64,000 bases of DNA from Devosia sp. YR412. Lineage in GTDB: Bacteria; Pseudomonadota; Alphaproteobacteria; Rhizobiales; Devosiaceae. The first letter of the stretch is position 1. Every line of letters begins with the position of its first letter. The stretch is from positions 248,001 through 312,000 of the forward strand of contig NZ_FOFL01000001.1 in NCBI RefSeq assembly GCF_900110945.1. The letters run 5' to 3'. A model generated the notes under the pieces. It searched no databases. It was given only the letters and a program-made list of their open reading frames with translations, and had not been told where the DNA came from. Positions 8,835-18,050 of the stretch are shown one piece after another. A program made the translations under genes and the position numbers.

Positions 8835-10556
8835 ATGTCTGCCAATGCTTTGCTCGTCATCGAGAACCTCTCCATCAGCTTCGGCCGTGGCGACAAGGCC
8901 AGGCGTGTCGTGGAAGGGCTGGATTTTTCCGTCGCCCCCGGTGAATGCGTCGCCGTAGTCGGCGAATCCGGCTCGGGCAAATCGGTCACGGCCTTTTCGG
9001 TCCTCGGTCTCACCGGTTTCAACGGCGGGACCATCGAAACCGGGTCGATCAATTTCCGCCGCCGCGACGGCAGCGTGGTCGACCTGGCCAGGGCCGACGA
9101 GCGCCTGATGCAGTCGAGCCGCGGCGACGAAATTGCTATGGTGTTCCAGGAGCCGATGACGGCGCTGAACCCGGTTTTCACCGTCGGCGAGCAGATCGCC
9201 GAGGTGCTCCGCCAGCACCGCGGCATGGATCGCCAGCAGGCCGCTGCCAGGGCACTCGAGTTGATCACCCGCGTGCAGATCAGCGATCCGGCGCGCCGCT
9301 TCACCCAATATCCGCATGAGCTCTCCGGCGGCATGCGCCAGCGCGTGGTCATCGCCATGGCACTGGCCTGTTCACCGCGCCTGCTGGTTGCCGACGAGCC
9401 GACCACAGCGCTCGACGTCACCATCCAGGCACAGGTGCTCGACCTGATGCGCGATCTCGCCCGCGAAGAAGGCATGGCGCTGCTGTTCATCACCCATGAC
9501 ATGGGCGTCGTCGCCGAAATGGCCGACCGCGTCGTGGTCATGCGAAAGGGCCGCAAGGTCGAGGAGCAGGCTGTCGCAAAACTGTTCGCCCAGCCGCGGG
9601 AGACCTATACCAGGGCGCTGCTCAACGCCGTGCCGAAACTCGGCTCGATGGCCGGTACGGTCGGTCCACTGGCCTTTGGCGCCGATCCGAAAACCGCCCG
9701 ACCGGCCCCGACAGTCAATGCGCCATTGCTCGAGGTGAAAAACCTCTCGACCTGGTTCCCCATCTACAAGGGCCTGCTCAAGCGCCATGTCGGCGATGTG
9801 AAGGCCGTCGACGATGTGAGCTTTTCCATTGGTCGCGGCGAGACGCTGTCGCTGGTGGGAGAATCCGGTTCCGGCAAGTCCACCACCGGCCGCTCCATCC
9901 TGCGCCTGGCCAAGCCGCATGCCGGACAGGTGCTGCTTGAGGGTCAGGACGTGCTCAAGCTCGACCGCGAGGCGATGCGGGCCAAGCGGCGCGACATGCA
10001 GATCGTGTTCCAGGACCCCTATGCCGCGCTCGATCCGCGGCTCGATGCCTTCGAGCAGATCGTCGAGCCCCTGGTGATCCATGGCGTCGACAAGGGCAGC
10101 GCGCTGCGCGACCGGGCCGTGGAACTGGTGCGCCGCGTTGGTCTGGAAGAGGAGCATCTCGACCGCTATCCGCACGAATTTTCCGGCGGCCAGCGCCAGC
10201 GCCTCTGCATCGCCCGTGCGCTCAGCCTCTCGCCCAAGCTGATCATCGCCGATGAATCGGTCTCGGCGCTCGACGTCTCGATCCAGGCGCAGGTGGTCAA
10301 CCTGCTGATCGAGCTGCAGCAGGAACTGGGTCTTTCCTATCTGTTCATCAGCCATGATATGGGGGTGGTCGAACGCATCAGCCATCGCGTCGCGGTGATG
10401 CAGTATGGTCGCATCGTCGAGATGGGCACGCGCGCCCAGATCTTCGAAGCCCCCAGTCAGGCCTATACGCGCGCACTGATCGCTGCCGTTCCCGTAGCAG
10501 ATCCCACTCGTGGGCATTACCAATCGACAAAAACCAAGGAGTTGATCCCGGCCTGA
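8835..10556 (+). CDS. Fused dipeptide-type ABC transporter ATPase (DppD-DppF in one chain)
   Basis: A 573-residue protein with two complete ABC ATPase domains. Domain 1: Walker A GESGSGKS near residue 45, signature LSGGMRQR, Walker B LLVADEPT. Domain 2 from about residue 300: Walker A GESGSGKST, signature FSGGQRQR, Walker B LIIADESV. The Walker B glutamate of domain 2 is kept. The ATG at 8835 follows AAAGGACC and starts MSANALLVIENLSI; a longer frame back into the binding-protein gene is not needed. It energises the DppBC-like channel. Such fused ATPases are common in Rhizobiales. Confidence 0.94.
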   Translation: MSANALLVIENLSISFGRGDKARRVVEGLDFSVAPGECVAVVGESGSGKSVTAFSVLGLTGFNGGTIETGSINFRRRDGSVVDLARADERLMQSSRGDEIAMVFQEPMTALNPVFTVGEQIAEVLRQHRGMDRQQAAARALELITRVQISDPARRFTQYPHELSGGMRQRVVIAMALACSPRLLVADEPTTALDVTIQAQVLDLMRDLAREEGMALLFITHDMGVVAEMADRVVVMRKGRKVEEQAVAKLFAQPRETYTRALLNAVPKLGSMAGTVGPLAFGADPKTARPAPTVNAPLLEVKNLSTWFPIYKGLLKRHVGDVKAVDDVSFSIGRGETLSLVGESGSGKSTTGRSILRLAKPHAGQVLLEGQDVLKLDREAMRAKRRDMQIVFQDPYAALDPRLDAFEQIVEPLVIHGVDKGSALRDRAVELVRRVGLEEEHLDRYPHEFSGGQRQRLCIARALSLSPKLIIADESVSALDVSIQAQVVNLLIELQQELGLSYLFISHDMGVVERISHRVAVMQYGRIVEMGTRAQIFEAPSQAYTRALIAAVPVADPTRGHYQSTKTKELIPA

Positions 10557-10867
10557 CGCCTGGTCCCGACACAATTTGTATATCGATGGCGACGGCTGGC
10601 ATTTTGCCAACAACTGTCTGCTAATCTATAGCCGGGCTCTAAACCCGCCAGTCTCCTTTCCACCCCATTTCAGACCCACCGGATAGTGTTCACCGGAAGC
10701 AGGGCAGGGCGCAGTGGCGTACCCCGCCCTTGGCGTTATAAGATGGAGAATGTTGGACATGAGGTCGTCTCCCTCCGCCATTTCTGCACGAAACCTGCAG
10801 AAACACTGGAAGAACCCGGAAATCAAGGACTCGTTAGGCCGCCCCTGGTACAAAGAGGTGGTACAAA
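10557..10867. other. Intergenic region upstream of the dead integrase
   Basis: These 311 bases hold no supported gene and no tRNA that could serve as an attachment site. Immediately before the integrase ATG there is a short direct repeat (GTACAA twice) and AGAGGTGG, usable as a ribosome-binding site. Confidence 0.5.
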
Positions 10868-12411
10868 ATGGTTCTCCAGCTGACACGTGCGACCAAGCGG
10901 AAGAGCGGCGTCTACTAATTCCGAAAGGGCGTGCCGGAATCGCTGCACGCCCTCGTCGGCAAGCGCGAGGTCAAGATCAGCCTCGGCACTAAGGACCCGA
11001 TCGAGGCCAAGAAGATGCTCTCCATCGTCTCGGCCGAGGCCGATGCTGAATGGGCCCGTCTGATCGAAACGCCCGGCCGTCCCCATGACGTGCTGACCCG
11101 CGAGCAGATCGTCGCCCTGTCCGGCGAGCTCTACCACGACCTGCTGAAGGAGCACGGCTCCGATCCCGGCGAACCCTGGCAATGGGCGGCCAAGCTGAGC
11201 GACATCCAGCGGGCCCTGCCCGAGCGCATGCGGACCGGCAGGCTGCCCACCACCTTCTTCCAGGGGTGGTTCTTCGAGATCGGCACCCAGTCCCAGTACT
11301 TCGTCGGAGAGCAGATCGATCGGCTGCTCGACCGCAAGGGCCTCAACGTCGACTGGGAGACGCGCATCAAGCTCTGCATGGCCGGCGCGACCGCCGTCGC
11401 CCAAGCCTACCGCGAGCTTGAGAAGCGCGCCAACGACGACTTCCGTCCCTATCCCGATGCCCAGCGCTTCCCCGATTGGAAGAACGTGGAACGCACCGAG
11501 CCGCTTCTCTGGAGGGAGGCCTACGCCCTCTACGAGGCCGAGAACGAGCCCGCACCGGCAAGCGTCAAGCGGCAGAAGGGGTCGCTGGCCTCATTCTTCG
11601 AATTCCAGGGCCACGACGACATGATGCGCGTGACCCATGACGACGTGCAGAGATGGGTCGCCCATCGTCTCAACAAGGTCGCAGGACGCACCGTCCGCTA
11701 TGCCGACGTAGCCCACCCCCGCACCCTGTTCATCTATGCCAAGGGCAAGAGGCTCATCGACCACGTGCCTTTCGAGGGCGTCAAGGTGCGGTACAAGGAG
11801 AAGCCGAAGCTCCGCGAACGCGAATTCACGCTCGCCGAGGCGGAGCGGATCCTCACGGCATCCCTCGTGGAGCCGCCCCGGCGCATGTCCATCGAAGGTG
11901 CCGCCGCACGCAGATGGGTGCCTTGGTTGTGCGCCTATTCCGGCGCCAGGGTGAACGAGATCACCCAGGCCCGCGCGCTCGACGTGACGGAGGTCAAGTC
12001 GCAGAACGGGCAGCTCGTCTGGTGCATCAACATCACGCCCGAGGCAGGCAGGGTCAAGACGAACAAGGCCAGATCCGTCCCGCTCCATCCCCATCTGATC
12101 GAGCAGGGCTTCCTCGACTACGTCGAGAGCCGCAAGGGCAAGCACCTGTTCTACGATCCCAAGCGTCGACGCGGCGGATCGGATGCCAACCCGCAGTACA
12201 AGAAGGTCGGCGAGCGCCTGGCCGCCTGGGTCAGGTCGGCGGCGATCAGCGTGACCGATGTTGGCGTCGATCCCAACCACGGCTGGCGCCATCTGTTTCG
12301 CTCGGCCACGCTGGAACGAGCGTGGCGCAAAAGTATGGCCATGCCTGGCCCGAGATCGGGCTCGCCGCCATTTCCAAGATGCCGGCCCATCGACTTGGAG
12401 GTCTGGCATGA
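10868..12411 (+). pseudogene. Tyrosine-recombinase (phage-type integrase) pseudogene
   Basis: From the ATG at 10868 the frame reads MVLQLTRATKRKSGVY, then TAA at 10916-10918 exactly where relatives have a second Tyr, and continues in the same frame as FRKGVPESLHALVGKREVKI. A catalytic-domain arginine is present in YSGARVNEITQ, and the H-x-x-R box is HGWRHLFRS at about 12285. Directly after this the second catalytic block (LGHAGTSVAQKYGHAWPEI) appears in a different frame, ending at a TGA at 12411. The linker normally separating these two boxes is missing. So the gene carries a nonsense codon 17 plus a deletion/frameshift near 12300 and cannot give an active recombinase. Confidence 0.85.
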
Positions 12412-12794
12412 GCGGGAACATGGTCGTTATCCTGGCGTCGGCGCCGCCACGCTCGAGGGCGATACCTATCTGCACCAGTTCTATACACGTTCCGATCCGG
12501 ACGTCTCTGGTCGGACAACGGTGCCGGTGCTCTGGGACTGACAGCACCGGCGCATCGTCAACAACGAATCCTCCGAAATCCTTCGGTTGCTGAGCTCGAG
12601 TTTTTCTTCGCGCTGCGGCCGATGTCTGCCTGTGCTCCCACACCTATGCAGAAAATCCGCTTTCGCCACCGGTGGTGACGAGCGCGCAATGTCCGCTCAT
12701 TCGGACTATTATCAAGAAGCGGACAGGCGGTTTTCCACCCCATTCCGGCCTCGAGCCGGCTTTCTTATCGTCCGAAAGCTGCCGATCGATTGGC
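12412..12794. other. Gene-free stretch after the integrase remnant
   Basis: No convincing coding region. It includes an inverted pair GTCCGCT (12691-12697) and AGCGGAC (12718-12724) and a 13-base TTTCCACCCCATT string that also occurs before the integrase near 10660. Both are too short to define an element boundary. Confidence 0.4.
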
Positions 12795-13100
12795 TTAGTT
12801 GCAAAGGGAAAGAAAGGTCACGGGCGCGAACATCACGAGGGTGATCGGCAGTGTGGTGGCCGTCAGCGTAACGCCCGCCCGCTCTATGGTGGAAGGCGCG
12901 AGCTTCGCGCGGCGTAATTGCAGGACAAGCATTCCACTCAGCGCCGCCATCGTCGCCAGCATCGTCGCGACCAGGATTAGGCGGTGCCAGGAAGGCTGCC
13001 AGGCCCATGTACAGCCGAGAGCCTGCATGGCGTAGAGCGCGACGAAGGCTACGGCCCAGATGGTGAAGCCGATCAGTAGCGGCCAGAGTTTGGCGATCAC
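12795..13100 (-). CDS. Small oxidase-operon membrane protein, three predicted membrane segments
   Basis: A 101-residue hydrophobic protein starting with GTG at 13100 that overlaps the oxidase subunit stop in the sequence GTGA. Membrane segments: about 7-28 (LLIGFTIWAVAFVALYAMQA), 41-62 (RLILVATMLATMAALSGMLV), and 76-97 (VTLTATTLPITLVMFAPVTF). I do not recognise a named family. Small membrane proteins at the end of caa3-type oxidase operons often act as accessory or subunit IV-like factors, and tight coupling suggests that here. Confidence 0.72.
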   Translation of the reverse strand: MIAKLWPLLIGFTIWAVAFVALYAMQALGCTWAWQPSWHRLILVATMLATMAALSGMLVLQLRRAKLAPSTIERAGVTLTATTLPITLVMFAPVTFLSLCN

Positions 13101-15589
13101 CGGGCGCCTCCCGCGAGCAGCAGCAGGATGGCCCAGGCGGGGAGTTGCGCGAGGGCAGCATAGTCGGTCCAGGCGCGGGTGATGCGGATGTCGGTGGCGC
13201 GGACGGCCGAGACGAAGCCGGCGCGATAGCGCAGCGCGGCATGCAGGGCCAGCAGCGCCGCGACGCCGGCATGCACGGCGCAATAGGTCAGCAGCACGAA
13301 GCGCAGCGACAGATTGGCATGGCTGGTCGGGTCGGGAATGCGCAGCATGCCGGCGAGCAGAGCGAGCGCAGTGATTGCGCCGAGGCCAAGGGCGGCAAGC
13401 AGCAGGGGCAGGGGTGAGCGGTTGCCGGCATTGAGGACTTCGGCACGGCGTAGCAGCGCCATGGCGGCGAGAGCCGTCACGAGGCCGATCGCCGGCAGCC
13501 AGTCAAGCGGCGGGGCGGGATCGGTCCAGCCGGGGGCGATCAGGGCGAGGTAGAGCGCGCCGAACAGCAGGGACCCATAGAGCGTGGTATCGGCGGTGAT
13601 GCCGCAGAGCGTGGCCCACCAGGTGACATTGTCGCGGACTTCGCCATCGACCGGCACGGCCTTGCCCATACCGATGTCGATGGGGCCCATGTTGCGCCTT
13701 GCGCCGAGCGGGCGCGTCCAGAGGAAGAACAGGACGATGACCACCACGGCCGCGATGGGCGGGAGCCAATAAAGCTTGAACAGCAGGCCGAGAAAGAAGG
13801 CCCCGGTGGCCAGCGCCGTCCACAGCGGCAGATAGGTTGGCTGCGGCAGGATGATGACCTGGTCGGGTTCGCCACTCATCATGTCGACGCCGAGGGTTTC
13901 CTGCCGGTCGGCGCGGGTGAAGCCGAGATAGCCCTTGCCACCGGCCAAGTCGCGACCGAGCACATTGACGTCGAGATCGTCAGCGCGGCCGGCAATCTCG
14001 GGGATGGCTGCAAAGTTATAGGACGGAGCCGGTGTGGGCATGGCCCATTCGAGGGTCCGCGCCTTCCACGGATTGCGGCTGGTGCGGCGGCCGAAGCGGA
14101 ACTGCATGATGATGTCGATCAGTACCAGGGCAAAGCCCATGGTCATCAGGAAGCCGCCGACGGAGGAAAGCAGGTTCAGCCAATCCCAGCCCCAGTTGGA
14201 GGGATAGGTGGAGATGCGGCGCGGCATGCCCATCAGGCCGGTGAGGTGCATGAGGAAGAAGGTGAGGTTGAAGCCGACGAGAATCAGCCAGAAAGCCGGC
14301 ACCGACAGCGAATAAACGCTACGCCTGCCGGTGACATGCGGCAGCCAATAATAGAGTGCTGCGAGCATGGGGAAGACAAAGCCGCCGACCAGGACATAAT
14401 GCAGGTGGGCGACGACGAAATAGGTGTCGTGCGCCTGGGAATTGAACGGCACCATGGCCAGCATGACGCCGGTGAGGCCACCGCAGACGAAGACTATGAA
14501 AAAGCCCACGACATAGAGCATGGGGATGTCGAATTTCGGCCGGCCCGAGGCGAGCGTACCGATCCAGGCAAAGATCTGCACGGCGGTGGGTATGGCGACC
14601 AGCGCCGAGGCGGCCGAGAAGAAGGCCAGCGCCAGATGCGGAATGCCCACGGTGAACATGTGATGCACCCAGAGGCCGAAGCTGAGGAAGGCCATGGCGA
14701 CAATGGCGACGATGATGGCGTTGTAGCCGACCAGCGGCCTGCGGGCGAAGGTCGGGATCATGGTGGAGAGCACGCCGGCGGCGGGCAGGAAGATGATATA
14801 GACCTCAGGATGGCCGAACAGCCAGAACAGGTGCTGCCAGAGCAGTGGATCGCCGCCGCGGGTGGGATCAAAGAAGGGCAGGTCGAAGGCCCGCTCCATT
14901 TCGAGCAGCATGGAGCCCAGGATCAGCGGCGGAAAGCCGATCAGCATCATCCCGGCGGTAACCAGCATGTACCAGCCAAAGATCGGCATGCGGGTCAGGG
15001 ACATGCCCGGCGCGCGCATCTTGAGGATGGTGACGATGAGCTCGATGGCGGCGGTGACGGCCGAGATCTCGACGAAGGTAATGCCGAGCAGCCAGACATC
15101 GGCATTGATGCCCGGGGTATAGGTGCCCGAGGAGAGCGGCGTATACATGAACCAGCCGGCATTGGGCGCATAGCCGGCCAGCATGGCGACGATGAGGATC
15201 GTGCCGCCGAACAGATAGCACCAGAAGCCATAGGCGGCGATGCGGGGGAAGGCGAGGTCGCGGGCGCCGAGCAGCTTGGGCAGCATATACATGGCCAATC
15301 CCTCGAACATCGGGATGGCGAAGAGGAACATCATCACCGTGCCATGCATGGTGAAAATCTGGTTGTAGAGCTCGGGACCGACAAAGGCGCTGTTGGGCGT
15401 GGCCAGTTGCGCGCGGATCAGCATGGCGAGAATGCCGCCGATGGCGAAGAAGACCAGCGCCAGAACCATGAAGCGCTTGCCGAGGATATTGTGATTGACG
15501 GCCGAGAGCCGCCCCCAGCCGGAGGGTGTGCCCCAGATCTTTTCCAGCGCCTTGTGCAGGGCGATCGGTGACGTGGGCTTGGGGCTCAT
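13097..15589 (-). CDS. ctaD: Cytochrome c oxidase subunit I fused to a degenerate subunit III-like domain
   Basis: An 830-residue integral membrane protein. Residues about 1-530 are the haem-copper subunit I: FTMHGTVMMF carries the low-spin haem histidine, WLFGHPEVYIIFLP the CuB His and cross-linked Tyr, LWVHHMFTVG the CuB His pair, and VVAHLHYVLVGG the haem a3/a histidines. From about residue 600 to the end comes a second set of membrane segments resembling a diverged subunit III, in the position of ctaE. The fusion is known from caa3/ba-type oxidases in proteobacteria. The ATG overlaps the subunit II stop and the stop overlaps the next GTG, so translation is coupled through the operon. Confidence 0.9.
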   Translation of the reverse strand: MSPKPTSPIALHKALEKIWGTPSGWGRLSAVNHNILGKRFMVLALVFFAIGGILAMLIRAQLATPNSAFVGPELYNQIFTMHGTVMMFLFAIPMFEGLAMYMLPKLLGARDLAFPRIAAYGFWCYLFGGTILIVAMLAGYAPNAGWFMYTPLSSGTYTPGINADVWLLGITFVEISAVTAAIELIVTILKMRAPGMSLTRMPIFGWYMLVTAGMMLIGFPPLILGSMLLEMERAFDLPFFDPTRGGDPLLWQHLFWLFGHPEVYIIFLPAAGVLSTMIPTFARRPLVGYNAIIVAIVAMAFLSFGLWVHHMFTVGIPHLALAFFSAASALVAIPTAVQIFAWIGTLASGRPKFDIPMLYVVGFFIVFVCGGLTGVMLAMVPFNSQAHDTYFVVAHLHYVLVGGFVFPMLAALYYWLPHVTGRRSVYSLSVPAFWLILVGFNLTFFLMHLTGLMGMPRRISTYPSNWGWDWLNLLSSVGGFLMTMGFALVLIDIIMQFRFGRRTSRNPWKARTLEWAMPTPAPSYNFAAIPEIAGRADDLDVNVLGRDLAGGKGYLGFTRADRQETLGVDMMSGEPDQVIILPQPTYLPLWTALATGAFFLGLLFKLYWLPPIAAVVVIVLFFLWTRPLGARRNMGPIDIGMGKAVPVDGEVRDNVTWWATLCGITADTTLYGSLLFGALYLALIAPGWTDPAPPLDWLPAIGLVTALAAMALLRRAEVLNAGNRSPLPLLLAALGLGAITALALLAGMLRIPDPTSHANLSLRFVLLTYCAVHAGVAALLALHAALRYRAGFVSAVRATDIRITRAWTDYAALAQLPAWAILLLLAGGAR

Positions 15590-16254
15590 GGCGCGGCTCC
15601 CACGGCGGCGGGGAAGTCAGCGGGCGCATGCGCTTCCACCACAAAGCCCATGGTTTCGTGGCCCTCGCCGCAATATTCGGCGCAGATGCCGCGATAGACG
15701 CCCGGCTCGTCGGCTTCGAGGCGGATGGTGTTTTCGTGGCCAGGAATGGCGTCGATCTTGCCGCCGAGGCGCGGAATCCAGAAGGAATGAATGACGTCCT
15801 CCGCGGTGACCAGGATATCGACCGGCTCGCCGGCGGGCAGGTGCAGCACATCGGTTTCGGCTGAGCCGGGTGCGTCCGGATAGGCAAAGCGCCATTGCCA
15901 CTGACTGGCATGCGCTTCGATCCGCATCGGGGCGACGCCGCCCGGCTTGGGCAGCAATTGTTCGCCCAGCAGCAGGGCTGCGATCAACAGACCGAGGAGG
16001 ATGGGGACAGGCATGATCAGCCCGCCGCCGATGATCCAGTGCATGGGTTTGATGCTGGCGATAGCTGCGGGGCGGAGGAAACTCAGCGCCAGTAGGCCGA
16101 GCACCAGCGCGAACAGCACTACGGCGCCAAAGAACATCACCCACCAGAGCGTCGCGATATTGCCGGCGGCGGGGCCGGCGGGATCGAGCGTCGACAAAGG
16201 GGTGGCGCAACCAGCCAGCGCCAGCGGCGTTGCTGCCAGAGCAGCAAAACGCAG
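15586..16254 (-). CDS. ctaC: Cytochrome c oxidase subunit II (CuA subunit), lipoprotein-like
   Basis: Membrane-anchored electron-entry subunit. The CuA ligands are in CAEYCGEGHETM (two Cys, His, Met), with the earlier His in DVIHSFWIP. Two membrane segments precede the cupredoxin domain. The N-terminus LRFAALAATPLALAGC is a good lipobox signal, but no ATG, GTG or TTG lies in frame just before it. I place the start at a CTG (16254). A GTG at 16341 would also serve but would overlap the divergent gene by 72 bases. No cytochrome c domain is fused to it. The start is uncertain; the stop and identity are firm. Confidence 0.85.
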   Translation of the reverse strand: MRFAALAATPLALAGCATPLSTLDPAGPAAGNIATLWWVMFFGAVVLFALVLGLLALSFLRPAAIASIKPMHWIIGGGLIMPVPILLGLLIAALLLGEQLLPKPGGVAPMRIEAHASQWQWRFAYPDAPGSAETDVLHLPAGEPVDILVTAEDVIHSFWIPRLGGKIDAIPGHENTIRLEADEPGVYRGICAEYCGEGHETMGFVVEAHAPADFPAAVGAAP

Positions 16255-16269
16255 ACCATGTGAGGGCGA

Positions 16270-16821
16270 ATGGCCAAGCCGGACAGCGAAGAGATCGAAG
16301 TCGAGCGGGAAGAGACGCCACCCGAGGCGAGCAGCAGCCACGCCAATCCGACCATTCGCGCCGTCGCCGATCAGGATATCGGTTCCGCCATTGCCGTGGC
16401 CGGGCATCCGATCCACGCCATGCTGGTGCATTTCCCGATCGCCTTGGTGATCTGCACGCTGGGCGTCGATGGGCTCTATTGGATCACCGGTGATCCATTC
16501 TGGGTGCGCGTTGGCCTGTGGTCGACCGGCTTTGCCTTTGCCTTCGGTATTTTGGCATCCGTCGCCGGAACGCTGGAATTGCTGGCCGTGCCGGGCATTC
16601 GGGTACGCGTCGCCAGCTGGAACCACGCCATTGCAGCGATGACCCTGGTCGCGGTGGCCGGCGCCAACTTCGGGCTGCGCCTCAATGTGCCCGAGGCCGT
16701 GCTGCCGCATGGGTTGATGCTGTCGTTTCTGGCGGCAATTCTCACGGCACTGGCGGGCTGGCATGGCGGCAAGCTGGTCTTCGATCATGGCGTAGGCCTC
16801 ATCATTTCGACCAAGCAATGA
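16270..16821 (+). CDS. DUF2231 family membrane protein
   Basis: A 183-residue protein with a charged cytoplasmic N-tail (MAKPDSEEIEVEREE) and four predicted membrane helices. GHPIHAMLVHFPIALVICTL is the DUF2231 signature. The function of the family is unknown; members often sit near cytochrome or electron-transfer genes. It is encoded opposite to the oxidase operon, wedged between ctaC and the CopD-like gene, overlapping the latter's 3' end by 20 bases. TGAGGG upstream of the ATG at 16270 can act as ribosome-binding site. Confidence 0.85.
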   Translation: MAKPDSEEIEVEREETPPEASSSHANPTIRAVADQDIGSAIAVAGHPIHAMLVHFPIALVICTLGVDGLYWITGDPFWVRVGLWSTGFAFAFGILASVAGTLELLAVPGIRVRVASWNHAIAAMTLVAVAGANFGLRLNVPEAVLPHGLMLSFLAAILTALAGWHGGKLVFDHGVGLIISTKQ

Positions 16822-17302
16822 GGTCAGTCAGGATCACGCCCAGCGCGCCGGGAGCGAAGAGCGTTTCGATGGCGGTGGGCGTGGTCCAGGTCGGCTTGCC
16901 CAGCACGGTCACGAGGATGGCGCCGACGACGAGACTGGTCAGCGTGCAGACGGCGACAAAGCGCCAGACGGGATAGGACTGGCCGGGCTCGAACAGGCGC
17001 AGGATCACCACGCCGCTGGTGACATGGATGATCACCATGGCCGCGACCAGCGCCAGCTTGACGGCAAACCATGGCTCGAAGGTCGATTGCAGGAAGATCA
17101 GGGCGATGCCCGATGCCACGGCGATGAAGGCGGCCGGGGAGACCAGCGCTACATAGAAGAAGCGGGTGAAATTGTGCAGGCGATGCAGCGCGTCGCCGCT
17201 GAGCCGGCGCCGCTGCAGATAGAGGAAGGGCAGGCAGATCAGCCCGGCCGACCAGCCGGCGATGGCGATAATGTGCAGGAATTTGAGCAAGATGCTGCTC
17301 AT
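16802..17302 (-). CDS. CopD-family membrane protein
   Basis: A 166-residue protein with four membrane segments, starting MSSILLKFLHIIAIAGWSAG at 17302 with ATGA overlap on ctaG. Conserved histidines sit at the membrane face in FLHIIA, and the segment AAMVIIHVTSGVVILR carries another. Its size and pattern fit CopD/HemJ-like copper-resistance or haem-biogenesis relatives (the related HemJ oxidises protoporphyrinogen). Because it is coupled to ctaG inside an oxidase locus, a role in copper or haem supply to the oxidase is likely, by inference. Confidence 0.75.
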   Translation of the reverse strand: MSSILLKFLHIIAIAGWSAGLICLPFLYLQRRRLSGDALHRLHNFTRFFYVALVSPAAFIAVASGIALIFLQSTFEPWFAVKLALVAAMVIIHVTSGVVILRLFEPGQSYPVWRFVAVCTLTSLVVGAILVTVLGKPTWTTPTAIETLFAPGALGVILTDLIAWSK

Positions 17303-18024
17303 GCGCTGCGCCCTTCCGGCTGGCGCAGCAGCGTCAGCAGCAGCCACAGACCTATGGCCAGATAGGGCAGGCTGGCCGGCACCCACATGATCAGACCGGC
17401 GAATTGCTGGTCGCTTTCGGGCGTGAAGCCGAAGGTAATGGTGGCGGAAAAATGAGGCGCATAAAGCGGTTGCGAGAAGACCAGCAGCGCGCCGAGCAGG
17501 CCCATCTGCATGGTGAGGAACAGCAGGGCGCCAATGGCCCTGGCTGGTGTGGCATTGACGATGGCTGCCCACATCGCCGTGGCGGAACCGAGCAGGGTGG
17601 CCTGCATCAGCCAGTAGATGGGCGTGCTGGTGAGGGCGAGCTGATAGGCGTCGGGGGCGTGCCAGAGCCAGAAGATGGCAACTTGCAGGCCGGTCAGCGG
17701 CGCGAGCATTTTGCCGAACTTTTTGCGGCGCAGCAGGCTGCCGAGCAGCGGGGCGGCGACGGCAACCAGCAGGACGTGATGCACGACGCGGGCCGAAAAG
17801 AGGGCGACGGTCAGGGCGCAGAGGGGGCTGATGAAGATCAGCACGAGCGTTGCCATAGCTGCGCTGAACACCAGCCGGTCCTGTCGGGAGGCGGGGCGAA
17901 AAGCAAAGATGGCAGTAAAAAGAAGCATGGCGGCGATGAGCCATGGATCAAAATTCCACCGCCCCCAGAGATCATCTGGGAGCGGGGCTGGACCGCAATA
18001 GCTGGTCGAAAAAGTCGTGGGCAT
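17299..18024 (-). CDS. ctaG: Cytochrome c oxidase assembly protein, caa3 CtaG type
   Basis: A 241-residue protein with about six or seven membrane segments. The segment VVHHVLLVAVAAPLLG and FWLWHAPDAYQLAL are hallmarks of the caa3_CtaG family (unrelated to the Cox11-type CtaG), which helps insert copper into caa3 oxidases. A further conserved segment is QQFAGLIMWVPASLPYLAIG. It is first in the leftward oxidase gene group and overlaps the CopD-like gene by 4 bases. The PQQ-dehydrogenase gene ends 26 bases upstream and may share a transcript. Confidence 0.88.
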   Translation of the reverse strand: MPTTFSTSYCGPAPLPDDLWGRWNFDPWLIAAMLLFTAIFAFRPASRQDRLVFSAAMATLVLIFISPLCALTVALFSARVVHHVLLVAVAAPLLGSLLRRKKFGKMLAPLTGLQVAIFWLWHAPDAYQLALTSTPIYWLMQATLLGSATAMWAAIVNATPARAIGALLFLTMQMGLLGALLVFSQPLYAPHFSATITFGFTPESDQQFAGLIMWVPASLPYLAIGLWLLLTLLRQPEGRSA

Positions 18025-18050
18025 AAAGGTCCTGACGCTCGGGCCGTAGG

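Noticed and set aside
7769..9556. A 595-codon minus-strand frame over the binding protein and ATPase genes
   Set aside because: Antisense shadow. It spans two clear plus-strand genes and their hairpin, and resembles no family.
10650..12745. A 13-base match (TTTCCACCCCATT) on both sides of the dead integrase as an att repeat
   Set aside because: Too short, no tRNA or conserved gene end at either copy, and the spacing holds only the integrase itself. Kept only as a hint.
14246..15571. A 441-codon plus-strand frame opposite oxidase subunit I
   Set aside because: Composition is Glu/His/Gly-rich without any domain, as expected from the antisense of a membrane-protein gene in GC-rich DNA.
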